From Tragulus kanchil (Eukaryota; Chordata; Mammalia; Artiodactyla; Tragulidae), in contig JAIOJX010000026.1 in assembly GCA_022376925.1 (NCBI GenBank), forward strand, positions 204,940,900 through 205,004,899: a stretch of DNA of 64,000 nt, written 5' to 3'. The position numbers and the translations under genes were made by a program. Below, in pieces: positions 23,650 to 36,269 of the stretch. The notes under the pieces were generated by a model. It searched no databases, had not been told where the DNA came from, and saw only the letters and a list, made by a program, of their open reading frames with translations. Positions within the stretch are counted from its first letter, which is position 1. Every line of letters starts with the position of its first letter.

Positions 23650-24550
23650 GTATAAAGATCTTGGGACCTGAGTTAAATACAATTTGAATTAAGTTGACTA
23701 GGTGAAAGATTATGCACGTGGGTACACAGAATGTTAGATTTCAGAGATGATATTAGGGAGAAAGGAACTGGAAATAATTTCAGTGTGAAGAAGGCAGCCT
23801 GATCGTCTTATTGGACATGTCTTGTAGCATAAGGACGATTGGAAACAAGCCCATAGCCTTCTGTATAAACTGAGTTACAGTTCTTTCTGGAATTAAGTGA
23901 AAAAAAAATGGTAGTCACTTACTATATTATCTTTCACTGTAATGGTATATAGAAAGGGACTTGTGTGAAAAAATACTAGCATTTTCATTTGGAGGTTAAA
24001 TGTATGGCAGAATGCCTAGAGAGAAGTACCCTAAAAGCAAGAAGAGCCATGTTGGAGAGAGGTCTAGAAATGTTGGCATCTCTGAATGATCTAAGAACCA
24101 GTCTGAGTGTGAGTTCTAATCCGGCAGTGACCGTTGGTCAGCTGATCAGTCATATAACTGCACCACAGTGCTTCTCAAGAGGTTGAGTTCATGTAAATAG
24201 CACAACTCAAAGGCTATAACTCCTACAACTGAGAGGTGGTTCTAAGTGATCTTGAACCGTTAAAATCCTATGACTAGTTAAATGCTGAAACTGAGAAAAC
24301 TGGAAATGTATAAAATAAATGGATACATTCATACAATTTGTAAGATAAGCAAAAGTTACACTAAAAATTACAAAGGGAATGAAGATCGTTTGTGTATATT
24401 GCCATGGCATGCAACATGCCCAGTTTATTTTGATGTCTATTTTCAACGTAAAGAATTGTATACTTACTGAAACTGGATGACATCCATTAATGGCATCCTT
24501 TTTAATACAACAGTGAATTTTTTTACAGTTTTTACAAATGGAACTTTTAG
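23650..24550. other. Intron sequence, nothing recognised
   Basis: This is anonymous intron. Short ORFs on both strands here show no similarity I recognise and no flanking splice logic tied to MOXD1. Confidence 0.5.
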
Positions 24551-24552
24551 TA

Positions 24553-24750
24553 AGATGGCACTAGTGGTAACGAATCTGCCTGCCAATGCAGGAGACATAA
24601 GAGAGTCTATTCCTGCTGAGTTGGGAAGACCCTCTGGAGTAGGAAATGGTAACCCAATCAAATATTCTTGCCTGTAAACTTCCATGGACATAGGAGTCTA
24701 GCAAGCTATAGTCCATTAGGTTTCAAAGAGTTCGACATGACTGAGTGGGC
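24553..24750 (+). mobile_element. Bov-tA SINE, diverged
   Basis: A worn head (GGCACTAGTGGTAACGAATC) is followed by CTGCCTGCCAATGCAGGAGA and a Bov-A unit ending AAAGAGTTCGACATGACTGA. It is older than its neighbours. Confidence 0.82.
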
Positions 24751-24914
24751 ATATTACAACAGAAAAAAATTGTATATGTGGTAGAAATTCAGTTAAAATA
24801 AGAGTTATTTACCATTCAAATTTATAAACTCATAAATTAATAGTTTTATACAATCATAATCAAGTGATAAAAGATCACAAAGTTATGGATCTTTATCAGC
24901 CTCTCACTGCTTTA

Positions 24915-25250
24915 TTTTTATTTATTTATTTATTTATTCATTTATTTATTTTGGATGGGGGTTGGGTTGGGGAGGGAGGGGAGCGGGTGGGCCACTTCTA
25001 TTGGTCTTTCATTTCTCTATTTTCATCCATCTTTGTTCTTTGGCTCCTGTGGGCCTCCCATCGCGGTGGCATCTGTCGCTGCAGAGCTCCGGCTCTGGGC
25101 GCATGCGCTCCAGAGCTCCCGCTCCGTAATTGGACACATCGGTCCAGCTGCTCCGCGGCACGTGGGATCTTCCCAGGCCAGGGATGGAACCGGCGCCCCT
25201 TGCACTGCAAGGCGGTGTCTTTACCCACTGGACTACCAGGGGAAGCCCCT
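24915..25250 (-). mobile_element. CHR-like SINE with 13-bp target-site duplication (member 2)
   Basis: Antisense copy: TTTATTTATT repeats, the G-rich block GGGTTGGGGAGGGAGGGGAG, CTTCTATTGGTCTTTCATTT, then body and head ending GGAAGCCCC. TCTCACTGCTTTA flanks it at 24902-24914 and 25251-25263. It is one of the best-preserved members. Confidence 0.9.
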
Positions 25251-25439
25251 TCTCACTGCTTTAAAATGAACGTATTCCTTTATCAAAGATTCAGATTATA
25301 CCTGAATTTAATAATATATCTATTTTATGAAGAAGGATATTGCACTCACATGTCAAAAGAATTATGGTTGTCTTGCTTCATTAAATAACTCCGTTTTTCC
25401 AGATTCATAACCAGGGAACAATGTGGGTAGAATCTTTAG

Positions 25440-25533
25440 GGCTGGAGTCCAGGCCTTTATGTTGCTGTTATTTGGAAAAGTTCCCCAGATGATCATGATA
25501 CAAACTCTGTGGTTGAGAACCACTGTTTTATAT
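25440..25533 (+). mobile_element. MER5A-like hAT fragment
   Basis: AAAGTTCCCCAGATGATCAT followed by GGTTGAGAACCACTGTTTTA matches the end of the mammalian MER5A nonautonomous hAT-Charlie element, as I recall it. Confidence 0.6.
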
Positions 25534-26354
25534 TTATTAAAATTTCCTAGGAGACCATATTTAAATTATATTTTATAGCATCTAGTAAAATGTTCTTCAT
25601 ATTACATAGCATAAATACATATTTTTATAGTAATACACTGTTTTATGCAACAAATATTGTAAAAATTGAGCACACATCAAACATATACTGTTGAAATGCA
25701 ATGTTAGTTGTCTGCACATGAGGAAGATTTAAGCAATTTATGGTTTTGAGATCGTTTGTTCCTGATGCATTGCATATTTCTTTGTGGAAGTGGAGAGGCG
25801 AAAATGCCAGCTGTTTCCTGGAACCACAGCTGACTTTCATTATAAAATTTCAACATGAACTAATTCAGCTATAAGGGATATTTTCTTCTATGAAGGGAAA
25901 AAGTTTTATGTTCTAGTGAAATATATACATCGAAGTTAACTCTATACATTAACATTTATAACGTAATGGATCCACTTTAGAAACTGTATATGTTCCATTA
26001 CCAACAAAGAGGCATTTTTTTCACACCTGTAATCTCACTGAGTTGCTCTATGTGGAATCACAAATATTAACTAAAGTCCAGACCATGTACATAATTGTGA
26101 ATAAGTACATAAATGCTACCCAGAGCCTCTCAGCCTTTCATTTGGTCTGAAGTATTATGAATACAGAAGACATACTTTGTTCATGAGATATTTCAGAAGT
26201 CAGATGTGTACTTAATACACTATAGACTTAATCAGCAAGAAAGATCCCTTCAAACTATCCTCTAAATCACAAAGAAGAATCAGTGAGTGTCTAGTGAGTA
26301 CCTGCTTTGGACAATCCTATGTCTTCTGTCAGATTCAATTCGATATAAAACATG

Positions 26355-26421
26355 GCCTTTCACCCCAAGACTAGATGACCTTTCACTCCAAGACTGGATG
26401 ACCTTTCACCCCAAGACCTCC
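26355..26421 (+). repeat. Minisatellite, three 23-bp units
   Basis: Three tandem units of the form GACCTTTCACCCCAAGACT, with unit variants CTAGAT and CTGGAT. Repeated as a whole at 27477-27543 by duplication 9. Confidence 0.8.
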
Positions 26422-27476
26422 CAGACTAGAGGGAAAGAAGAGGCACACACATGAATAACAGAGAAACGCCAAAGCTGGCAAGCAGAGATTGCTATCAAAT
26501 GATGTACTACAGGGAGTCAAGGCGAGCAAAAACGACGAGAGCAGTCAAGGTCTGAGCACATTCCCACGACATATGGGAAGGATCATCTTGGGAGAGTACA
26601 ATCAGATGGATCTTAGGTAGGGACCCAGGTGTGGTGAGGATGACAGGAGACAACCTCTCTGTTTATGTGCTTAAGTGCCAATATAAAATTAGATGAGAGA
26701 CAGCATTTACTGAGAACACTGCACATCTGTGAGTCACCAGTCCTCATAAAACCACCTAGGAAATAGGTAGTAGTATTATCCTCATTTTACAAGACACATC
26801 AAACATATACTGTTGAAATGCAATGTTAGTTGTCTGCACATGAGGAAGATTTAAGCAATTTATGGTTTTGAGATCGTTTGTTCCTGATGCATTGCATATT
26901 TCTTTGTGGAAGTGGAGAGGCGAAAATGCCAGCTGTTTCCTGGAACCACAGCTGACTTTCATTATAAAATTTCAACATGAACTAATTCAGCTATAAGGGA
27001 TATTTTCTTCTATGAAGGGAAAAAGTTTTATGTTCTAGTGAAATATATACATCGAAGTTAACTCTATACATTAACATTTATAACGTAATGGATCCACTTT
27101 AGAAACTGTATATGTTCCATTACCAACAAAGAGGCATTTTTTTCACACCTGTAATCTCACTGAGTTGCTCTATGTGGAATCACAAATATTAACTAAAGTC
27201 CAGACCATGTACATAATTGTGAATAAGTACATAAATGCTACCCAGAGCCTCTCAGCCTTTCATTTGGTCTGAAGTATTATGAATACAGAAGACATACTTT
27301 GTTCATGAGATATTTCAGAAGTCAGATGTGTACTTAATACACTATAGACTTAATCAGCAAGAAAGATCCCTTCAAACTATCCTCTAAATCACAAAGAAGA
27401 ATCAGTGAGTGTCTAGTGAGTACCTGCTTTGGACAATCCTATGTCTTCTGTCAGATTCAATTCGATATAAAACATG

Positions 27477-27543
27477 GCCTTTCACCCCAAGACTAGATGA
27501 CCTTTCACTCCAAGACTGGATGACCTTTCACCCCAAGACCTCC
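27477..27543 (+). repeat. Minisatellite (duplicate copy)
   Basis: This is the same three-unit array as 26355-26421. Confidence 0.8.
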
Positions 27544-27824
27544 CAGACTAGAGGGAAAGAAGAGGCACACATGAATAACAGAGAAACGCCAAAGCTGGCA
27601 AGCAGAGATTGCTATCAAATGATGTACTACAGGGAGTCAAGGCGAGCAAAAACGACGAGAGCAGTCAAGGTCTGAGCACATTCCCACGACATATGGGAAG
27701 GATCATCTTGGGAGAGTACAATCAGATGGATCTTAGGTAGGGACCCAGGTGTGGTGAGGATGACAGGAGACAACCTCTCTGTTTATGTGCTTAAGTGCCA
27801 ATATAAAATTAGATGAGAGACAGC

Positions 27825-27957
27825 ATTTACTGAGAACACTGCACATCTGTGAGTCACCAGTCCTCATAAAACCACCTAGGAAATAGGTAGTAGTATTATC
27901 CTCATTTTACAGATGAGGAATCTAAAGCCCAGAGAAGTTAAATAACGTGCTCATTGC
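27825..27957 (-). repeat. MIR relic, antisense
   Basis: CTCATTTTACAGATGAGGAA followed by AAAGCCCAGAGAAGTTAAAT is the reverse complement of the MIR core. Its left part also occurs at 26705-26793, where duplication 9 truncates it. Confidence 0.7.
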
Positions 27958-29316
27958 TGGTACTTTTCCTGTTTGTGTGCTTTTCCCTGAGGAAGAAAGA
28001 ATATTTTAAAAATATACATGGATGAGCACTTTTGCTGAGGTAATCTCAAAATATGATTATTTAGGTCCACGAAAGAAAAACAATCATTAACTGAAAAATA
28101 GGACTCGTGCTTCAGCGGTGAAATTCTGAAGTTGGTCTGTGCAGAAGCTCCATCTGGTCCCACATGTGGAAAATAATCCTTGATGCTCCAGCCAACATCT
28201 GTCTGTGCTACAGCCGGCCAGCAGCTGCTGGCTGAACTTTAAATCCATAGTCTGGTTATGTCAGATTAGAATGCAGAATCCTAGCGGTTACTTGTTGTCA
28301 GGGTAACTGCATTTTTTGATCAGAGAATGCCTTAGCTGCACCACACCAATGCCCCTCATGTGAATTATTGAAAGGGGCTGTAGAGTATGGCCTTCACTAC
28401 CTAAATGGGGTCACTGATTTTATCTTCAATGACACCATTGTGTAGCTTTATCCCCAGTCATGAACTTACAGTTTTACTTTATGTTAAAATTCTGGCATGT
28501 TGCGTCATGCCCTCCGAAATAGTAACCAAGGCTACCTCTTAATTGCACACACATGCAGATAGCCATTTAGTTCTTTAAAGAAAAGCTGCAGACAGTTCCT
28601 CAGAAGAGTGATGGCCTTTCAGTTCTTGTGGAAATGAAAGGTCTTCCCTACAGCTCTAGCCACTGTAGGGTGATGACTATTGAGTCCGTATTGTCAAACT
28701 CAATTGTGTTTCCTCAGTTGTTTACAAGTATATAGTATGTGTGGGCTTCTTTATACAAGAGGCTTGTATCACTTAGCTCTTCATTTGATTGAATTATGGG
28801 TTTGGTAAGAGTCTGAAGAGACAGTTTATTCTTTTATTGCCCAAGATTGGAAACAGTATTGCTTTAAAACTACACTGCAAAGATGAATGTTTCTCATAAT
28901 TGGTAAAAAAAATTCCATAGACTTTCCAAATTTATCTTTATTAATGAAATTGGATATTTTCTCCATAATAGCTGGTTTTAAATTCATGACTTCAAGTCAA
29001 AATTGGCTGTTTGGAATGCAAACAACACAGTTTTTTACCACAACAATTAATACTGTGACCTGTAACTGAATATGTTTCTCTTACTTTTTATTATATTGGT
29101 ATCAGTGTATAGCCATATGCAAAATGGAGATAACAATTCCTGTCTTTTTAATATTACTCTGAAAATGCTTTAAAAACACTGAATTTTAGAAAAGAAATAT
29201 TTATTGATTGCTCCTTATGTACCAACAACTGCACTTTACTTACTATTAATACTTAAAATGTTTTTCAGAGGAGGAAACTAAGGCTCGAAAAATTAGATGT
29301 CTTTCCTAATCTTTCA
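27958..29316. other. Intron sequence, nothing recognised
   Basis: This is mostly unique-looking intron of moderate AT content. No exon, RNA gene or named repeat could be supported. Confidence 0.5.
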
Positions 29317-29995
29317 GAAAGCGAAGAAGAACTAAAGAGCCTCTTGAAGAAGGTGAAAGAAAAGAGTGGAAAAGCTGGCTTAAAACTTAACAGTCAAAAA
29401 ACTAAGATCATGGCATCTGGTACCATCAGTTCATGGCTAATAGATGGGGAAAAATGGAAACAGTGATAGACTTCATTTTCCTGGACTCCAAAATCACTGT
29501 GGTTGGTGACTGTAGCCATGATATTTAAAAAATGCCTCCTCCTTGGAAAACTATGACAAACTTAGACAGCATATTAAAAAGGAGAGACATTACATTGCCA
29601 GGAAAGGTCCATATAGTCAAGTTGGTGCTTTCAAATTGTGGTGCTGGAGAACTCTTGAGAGTTTCCTGGACAGCAAGGAGATCAAACCAGTCAATCCTAA
29701 AGGAAGTCAACCTTGAATATTCATTGGAAGGACTGATGCTGAAGCTGAAACTCCAGTACTTTGGTCACCTGATGTGAAGAGTCAACTCACTGGAAAAGAC
29801 CTTGATGTTGGGAAAGATTGAAGGCAAGAGGAGAAGGGGATGACAGAGGACAAGATGGTTGGATGGCATCACTGACTCAAGAGACATGAGTTTGAGCAAA
29901 CTACGGGAAATGGTGAAGGACTGGGAAGCCTGGTGTACTGCAGTCCATGGGAGTTGCAAAGAGTCAGACACAACTGAGCTAGTGAACAACAAGAA
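29317..29995 (+). mobile_element. Bov-B (RTE) LINE 3' fragment, sense
   Basis: Sequence encodes broken pieces of the Bov-B reverse transcriptase C-terminus (NLDSILKRRDITLPGKV, SWTARRSNQSILKEV, LMLKLKLQYFGHLM), interrupted by stops and an internal deletion near 29630. It ends in the Bov-A-like tail AGAGTCAGACACAACTGAGC. It is dead and lies inside the large MOXD1 intron. Confidence 0.9.
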
Positions 29996-30162
29996 CAATG
30001 TTACAGAGGACTTAGTATTATAAAACATATTCACTTAGTCTAGCAGGGGGAGGTTATACAATGTATTTAACTTTTATGTACCAAAGTTTTGACAATCTTC
30101 TCTTTATGGTCATTTAGGGCTGGTTTCAAATCCTGACTCTCCCATTTACCATTTCTGTGACC

Positions 30163-30545
30163 TTTGTTGTTGTTGTTTTACAGTCGCTAATTCATGTCTG
30201 ACTCTATGACCCCACAGACTGCAGCACATGAGGCCTCCCTGTCCTTCACCATCTCCCGGAGCCTGCTCAAACTCATGTCCATTGAGTTGGTGATGCCATC
30301 CAACCATCTCGTCCTCTGTCATCCCCTTTCTTTTCCTCCCTTTAATCTTTCCCAGCATCAGGGTCTTTTCCAATTGATTGGATCTTCGCATCAGGTGGCC
30401 GAAGTACTGGAGCTTCAGCTTCAGCATCAGTCCTTCCAATGAATATTCAAGGTTGGTTTCCTTTAGGATTGACTGGTTTGATATCCTTGCTGTCCAAGAG
30501 ACTCAAAAGTCTTCTCCAGCACTACAATTCAGAAGCATTGCAAAG
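30163..30545 (-). mobile_element. Bov-B (RTE) LINE 3' fragment, antisense
   Basis: Reverse complement of the same Bov-B region (reads LMLKLKLQYFGHLM and KTLMLGKIKGRKRKG on the minus strand). It lies about 170 bp from the sense fragment at 29317-29995, so the two can pair as an inverted repeat. Confidence 0.9.
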
Positions 30546-31120
30546 CAGGTAAACTGAGACTCTGAATACCTGAGTTTGTCATTCAGATCACCATTGAGTA
30601 CCTAGTGATAACAGAGAAATGTGTTGGATTTAGTGGTAGCAAAGTGGAGCACCAAAGTGAAAATGACACTATGCCAATTAATTCTGGGTGGTTGTTATTA
30701 TAAATTGTTGTATTACTTTCTCTCTATATATAAACTTTTAAAATCAAAAGCCAAGCAAATGGCTTCAAAGATAATTAAGATACTTGTTTTGCTTTCCAGA
30801 AACCTATACCTAGAGAAGAAGACTTATTGATTTAAATAGCTGGAAGGCAGCAGGTGACGTGAGGGCTTTGAAAGGTGAATTTGGTGTGATCATACTTACA
30901 TAGTCTTCAGTGTGTTGTTTTCCCCTTTTCTTGGAATTGCCCTACAAATGAGGAATTATTTTTAGAGTCCTCATATTTAAACACGTAGAGAATAAGAAAG
31001 AAACAAAGGAAAAATACAGAATTACAAAAGCCATACACTGGTATTCCTTTATTTGTTTAATTTTCCTGAAATGTAAAGACATTACATGTATATTTATTAT
31101 ATTTTTATTTTTTAAAATAT

Positions 31121-31198
31121 TTTTTTTTTGCCTGTGTGGCATACGGGATCATAGTTCTCTGATCAGGGATGGAAATTGCACCCCCTGCAGGAAGTCCC
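31121..31198 (-). mobile_element. tRNA-derived SINE fragment, antisense
   Basis: T run, then GTGTGGCATACGGGATCATA and GATCAGGGATGGAAATTGCA leading to the complement of a tRNA-like head. Repeated at about 32243-32318. Confidence 0.65.
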
Positions 31199-31489
31199 TA
31201 TAAGTACTTCTTAATTGTATCAATGATAATAGCTAGCCTCGGATTCTGTGAGGTCACCAAATTTTTTATTATTCTTAATTATCACTTTTTCAACCATAAG
31301 GAAAAATTACATAAATAAAATCAAATGACTCTTTGAAACACTGCAATAGTCATAAAGTACAAAATTATCTTTGATCCTATTCCAGCCTTTTCTAACTATA
31401 GCTCCCCATTCAATTCAGCCTGTGTGGATAAGAAAGGGAGACAAGAACAGTCCTCCAGAGAACGAGATTTGAGCGAGTCGGCCAAGCTG

Positions 31490-31660
31490 ACTTAAGCCAG
31501 TTCAAGTCTGCTTCTAAGCACGTGTGTGAGCTCATTCCATTGATTCAGTTTCCTTGTTTGTAAATGAGGACATGATGCCTGTCTCCAGATGCTATGAAGA
31601 TGAAATGAAATGTGATAGAATGTGTTATGTCTTGGTACATATAAATAGAGATGATGGCTG
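31490..31660 (+). repeat. MIR relic
   Basis: CAGTTTCCTTGTTTGTAAAT then GAAGATGAAATGAAATG resembles a sense MIR. Also present at about 32610-32780 through duplication 10. Confidence 0.55.
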
Positions 31661-32242
31661 CTACTGGTGCTATAGCACCTATATATTTCCTATAGGACTT
31701 GTCTTTTTACATGACTTTAGAACTTAGCCCCAGAAAAGTTGTGACATTCTCATCCTTAGACCTTCAGTTCTGGGCAGAGTTCCTGACAGTGGTGGTTAAT
31801 AAATGTTTGTTGGATGAATGATTCAAATCTAAATTCAAGTCAGTGATGGTGAGTTATAAACAATATTCAGAAAAACCTTTCTTATCCCTGAAACAAATGA
31901 ACTTTGAATGTGGGGCACTGTGGATTATGTATCTAATTTAAGGGTTGAACTGAACAGTTCTGCTGTGCTACTTGTAGACACTTCACAGAAAGGACCAAAA
32001 TTCAATGAAGTAAGTTAATTTGGGGGAATCTGCATTTATTACCATTAAAGCAATGTTATTTTTGAATTGCCCTACAAATGAGGAATTAGAGTCCTCATAT
32101 TTAAACACGTAGAGAATAAGAAAGAAACAAAGGAAAAATACAGAATTACAAAAGCCATACACTGGTATTCCTTTATTTGTTTAATTTTCCTGAAATGTAA
32201 AGACATTACATGTATATTTATTATATTTTATTTTTAAAATAT

Positions 32243-32318
32243 TTTTTTTGCCTGTGTGGCATACGGGATCATAGTTCTCTGATCAGGGATGGAAATTGCA
32301 CCCCCTGCAGGAAGTCCC
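32243..32318 (-). mobile_element. tRNA-derived SINE fragment (duplicate copy)
   Basis: This is the same element as 31121-31198, carried by duplication 10, with a shorter T run. Confidence 0.65.
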
Positions 32319-33185
32319 TATAAGTACTTCTTAATTGTATCAATGATAATAGCTAGCCTCGGATTCTGTGAGGTCACCAAATTTTTTATTATTCTTAATT
32401 ATCACTTTTTCAACCATAAGGAAAAATTACATAAATAAAATCAAATGACTCTTTGAAACACTGCAATAGTCATAAAGTACAAAATTATCTTTGATCCTAT
32501 TCCAGCCTTTTCTAACTATAGCTCCCCATTCAATTCAGCCTGTGTGGATAAGAAAGGGAGACAAGAACAGTCCTCCAGAGAACGAGATTTGAGCGAGTCG
32601 GCCAAGCTGACTTAAGCCAGTTCAAGTCTGCTTCTAAGCACGTGTGTGAGCTCATTCCATTGATTCAGTTTCCTTGTTTGTAAATGAGGACATGATGCCT
32701 GTCTCCAGATGCTATGAAGATGAAATGAAATGTGATAGAATGTGTTATGTCTTGGTACATATAAATAGAGATGATGGCTGCTACTGGTGCTATAGCACCT
32801 ATATATTTCCTATAGGACTTGTCTTTTTACATGACTTTAGAACTTAGCCCCAGAAAAGTTGTGACATTCTCATCCTTAGACCTTCAGTTCTGGGCAGAGT
32901 TCCTGACAGTGGTGGTTAATAAATGTTTGTTGGATGAATGATTCAAATCTAAATTCAAGTCAGTGATGGTGAGTTATAAACAATATTCAGAAAAACCTTT
33001 CTTATCCCTGAAACAAATGAACTTTGAATGTGGGGCACTGTGGATTATGTATCTAATTTAAGGGTTGAACTGAACAGTTCTGCTGTGCTACTTGTAGACA
33101 CTTCACAGAAAGGACCAAAATTCAATGAAGTAAGTTAATTTGGGGGAATCTGCATTTATTACCAGCTCTAAAGCAATGTTATTTT

Positions 33186-34112
33186 GTATCTTAGAGAAAA
33201 ACACTTACATCAGTTTCTCTTACTTTCATTACAAGATAAAATAGATTATGCTTTAAATTTAAATTTAATTTAAAGAGCAGGGAATTCTAGACTTCTGGAT
33301 AAAAGCCAATAGAATTCTGCATGATTCGTATTGCTTACAATTACAGCTAATCTTTAAACTATGCCTGAGAGAATAGGAAATGCCATGCAATGATTATTCT
33401 GTCTCCCTAGAAGAAAAAAGGGTAGCCGATTTATTAAATTTCTCCAGGAAACACAGTCCTTAAATTATGATGAATCAATGCTAAAGTAATACCCTTTATT
33501 TAAATCTGTCAAAAGTATTATGATAAATTATATATAAACATATGTACTAGAAATTTCAGGATGTGGAAATAAGTCTTGAAGAGTTAGTCTTAAAATATAC
33601 AGAATTAGATCAGTTATTTTTACATGTAAGTTGTATTGGGCTAAATGAAAAACTAAAGTTTTTCTTTCCTCTAATTTGGGGTCATGACATTTTATCATAA
33701 AGATCATCTGTTAGTAATTGTGTTTTCCTTTCATGAATGGAATTATTAGGCTCTTAAACTGTAAAAAAACAAACACACATATGCACATAACAACAACAGT
33801 AACAACAAAGAGCAGACAAGCAACTGTAACTTCAGAAGAGACCAAAAAGCAAAAACAATCCAGGGAGACAGAAAATATTTAGTGCAGAACCAAGAAAATG
33901 TCTGGGTGTCTTTGCTGGGACTCTCCTAGCTGGAGCTGTGTCCGTTCAGAGGGGAAAACAACTCCATGACATCTGCCAGTGAGTTGAAAAGTCTTGACAG
34001 CAGGTTTGGGGAAGAAAACACTTTTATTCTAAGAAACTAAAGATTTGGAGGCTATAACTGGGTTTTCAGAAGAACCCAGTTAGTGGGTTGTTTCATCCTG
34101 ACCGATTATTAC
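33186..34112. other. Intron sequence, nothing recognised
   Basis: This is AT-rich intron with an AAATTTAAATTTAA stretch near 33256 and a CAACAACAGTAACAACAA run near 33789. No gene or named repeat. Confidence 0.5.
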
Positions 34113-34364
34113 TTTAAATAACTGATTTTAAATTTTAAAATTTTGAGAGGAAATAAACCAGGTTTAACTGGCTCAAGATTAGGAAAATAAACATTTTGGA
34201 AGATATGAGGGCACTCCATATTATATTTTTTAAATATAATAGTATAGTACACATGGAATATCTGTATAATATTCAAGGAAGTATCATAGATAGATTATGA
34301 ATCAGAAATGTGAGAGCTTACATTTGATGAATATTTGTATGTGTTATACACTGTGTAGGGGATG

Positions 34365-34569
34365 GGCTTCCCAGGTGGCTCAGTGGGTAAAGAATCTGCC
34401 TGCAGTGCAGGGGACCCAGGTTCAATCCCTCGGTTGGCAAGATCTCCTGGCAGAGGGCATGGCAACCCGTTTCATTATTCTTGCCTGGAGTATCCCGTGG
34501 ACAGAGGAGCCGGGAAGGCTCTAGTCTGTTGCGTGGCAGAGTCAGGCACAACTGGGCACCTGAGCACAC
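34365..34569 (+). mobile_element. Bov-tA SINE, well preserved
   Basis: Head GGGCTTCCCAGGTGGCTCAG and GGTTCAATCCC, then Bov-A unit with GGACAGAGGAGCCGGGAAGG. Repeated at 35448-35651, which lacks one C. Confidence 0.92.
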
Positions 34570-34798
34570 GTCCATAAAGGCTCTGTTACCAAACACAGTC
34601 ACTTTGTGGGCTGCAACTTAAATGGATGAATGTTGAGAGATACAGCGTTCAGTCCATAAAGATCTCCAGCATTGCTTTTTAACCAGCTTCTAACATGTTG
34701 CCAATTTGATAGGTGAAAGAATATATTGTTTTCATTTCCATTTATTTTATTATGAATGACTTTTAATATCTTTTTATTTATTGCAACCAGTTGTAATT

Positions 34799-35067
34799 CT
34801 TTTTTTTTTCTTTTTCCACTTCTATTGGTCTTTCATTTATATTCATCCATCTTTTTTTGTTGGCTTGTGTGGGCCTCCTGCTGCAGTGGCCTCTGTCTCT
34901 GCAGAGCACTGGCTCTGGGCGCATGCACTCCAGAGCTCTGGCTTGGTAGTTGGACACATCAGTCCAGCCGCTCCGCGGCACGTGGGATCTTCCCAGGCCA
35001 GGAATCAAACTGGCACCCCTTGCACTACAAAGCGGTGTCCTTACCCACAGGACCACCAGGGAAGCCC
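34799..35067 (-). mobile_element. CHR-like SINE with about 10-bp target-site duplication (member 3)
   Basis: Antisense member lacking the G-rich block: T/C-rich tail, CTTCTATTGGTCTTTCATTT, body with TTGGACACATCAGTCCAGCC, head ending GGGAAGCCCC. AGTTGTAATT flanks both sides (34789-34798, 35069-35078). Confidence 0.88.
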
Positions 35068-35447
35068 CAGTTGTAATTTTTGCTATGAACTTTTCATTCA
35101 TGTAACTTTGCTTATCTTTACTATTTTTTTGTTTAGTTATCAGAGCTTTTTTTATATTAAGGGAATTGGCTCTTTGCTTGATATTTTTGTTGTTTTTTAA
35201 ATAACTGATTTTAAATTTTAAAATTTTGAGAGGAAATAAACCAGGTTTCACTGGCTCAAGATTAGGAAAATAAACATTTTGGAAGATATGAGGGCACTCC
35301 ATATTATATTTTTTAAATATAATAGTATAGTACACATGGAATATCTGTATAATATTCAAGGAAGTATCATAGATAGATTATGAATCAGAAATGTGAGAGC
35401 TTACATTTGATGAATATTTGTATGTGTTATACACTGTGTAGGGGATG

Positions 35448-35651
35448 GGCTTCCCAGGTGGCTCAGTGGGTAAAGAATCTGCCTGCAGTGCAGGGGACCC
35501 AGGTTCAATCCCTCGGTTGGCAAGATCTCCTGGCAGAGGGCATGGCAACCCGTTTCATTATTCTTGCCTGGAGTATCCGTGGACAGAGGAGCCGGGAAGG
35601 CTCTAGTCTGTTGCGTGGCAGAGTCAGGCACAACTGGGCACCTGAGCACAC
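35448..35651 (+). mobile_element. Bov-tA SINE (duplicate copy)
   Basis: This is the same element as 34365-34569, carried by duplication 11. Confidence 0.92.
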
Positions 35652-35880
35652 GTCCATAAAGGCTCTGTTACCAAACACAGTCACTTTGTGGGCTGCAACT
35701 TAAATGGATGAATGTTGAGAGATACAGCGTTCAGTCCATAAAGATCTCCAGCATTGCTTTTTAACCAGCTTCTAACATGTTGCCAATTTGATAGGTGAAA
35801 GAATATATTGTTTTCATTTCCATTTATTTTATTATGAATGACTTTTAATATCTTTTTATTTATTGCAACCAGTTGTAATT

Positions 35881-36150
35881 CTTTTTTTTTTCTTTTTCCA
35901 CTTCTATTGGTCTTTCATTTATATTCATCCATCTTTTTTTGTTGGCTTGTGTGGGCCTCCTGCTGCAGTGGCCTCTGTCTCTGCAGAGCACTGGCTCTGG
36001 GCGCATGCACTCCAGAGCTCTGGCTTGGTAGTTGGACACATCAGTCCAGCCGCTCCGCGGCACGTGGGATCTTCCCAGGCCAGGAATCAAACTGGCACCC
36101 CTTGCACTACAAAGCGGTGTCCTTACCCACAGGACCACCAGGGAAGCCCC
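35881..36150 (-). mobile_element. CHR-like SINE (duplicate copy of member 3)
   Basis: This is the same insertion as 34799-35067, carried by duplication 11 and not an independent event. Confidence 0.88.
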
Positions 36151-36269
36151 AGTTGTAATTTTTGCTATGAACTTTTCATTCATGTAACTTTGCTTATCTT
36201 TACTATTTTTTTGTTTAGTTATCAGAGCTTTTTTTATATTAAGGGAATTGGCTCTTTGCTTGATATTTT

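Larger units (their letters stand above)
25672..27912 (+). repeat. Direct duplication 9 (25672-26793 / 26794-27912, offset 1,122)
   Basis: The unit carries a small 23-bp minisatellite and the start of a MIR relic. The copies differ by one CA dinucleotide near 26447 and 27567. The MIR is cut at the junction in copy 1 and continues normally after copy 2. Confidence 0.94.
30934..33185 (+). repeat. Direct duplication 10 (30934-32063 / 32064-33185, offset 1,120-1,130)
   Basis: The start of copy 2 lacks six bases present in copy 1 near 30958, and further single-base losses occur in T runs. The end of copy 1 (32041-32063) lacks bases present in copy 2 near 33164. Errors thus cluster at both ends of the overlap. 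Confidence 0.93.

Noticed and set aside
29532..30439. Reverse-transcriptase-like ORFs
   Set aside because: They are short broken remains of Bov-B with stops and deletions. No complete catalytic domain is present.
34781..35359. Long ORFs of 139-216 codons over 34781-36513 on both strands, and similar ones at 24864-25388, 40044-40586, 45719-46073 and 50028-50438
   Set aside because: They run through the CHR-like SINE (recurring peptide phrases such as AAPRHVGSSQARD come from its GC-rich body) and change frame between copies. They are by-products of a SINE without stop codons in several frames.
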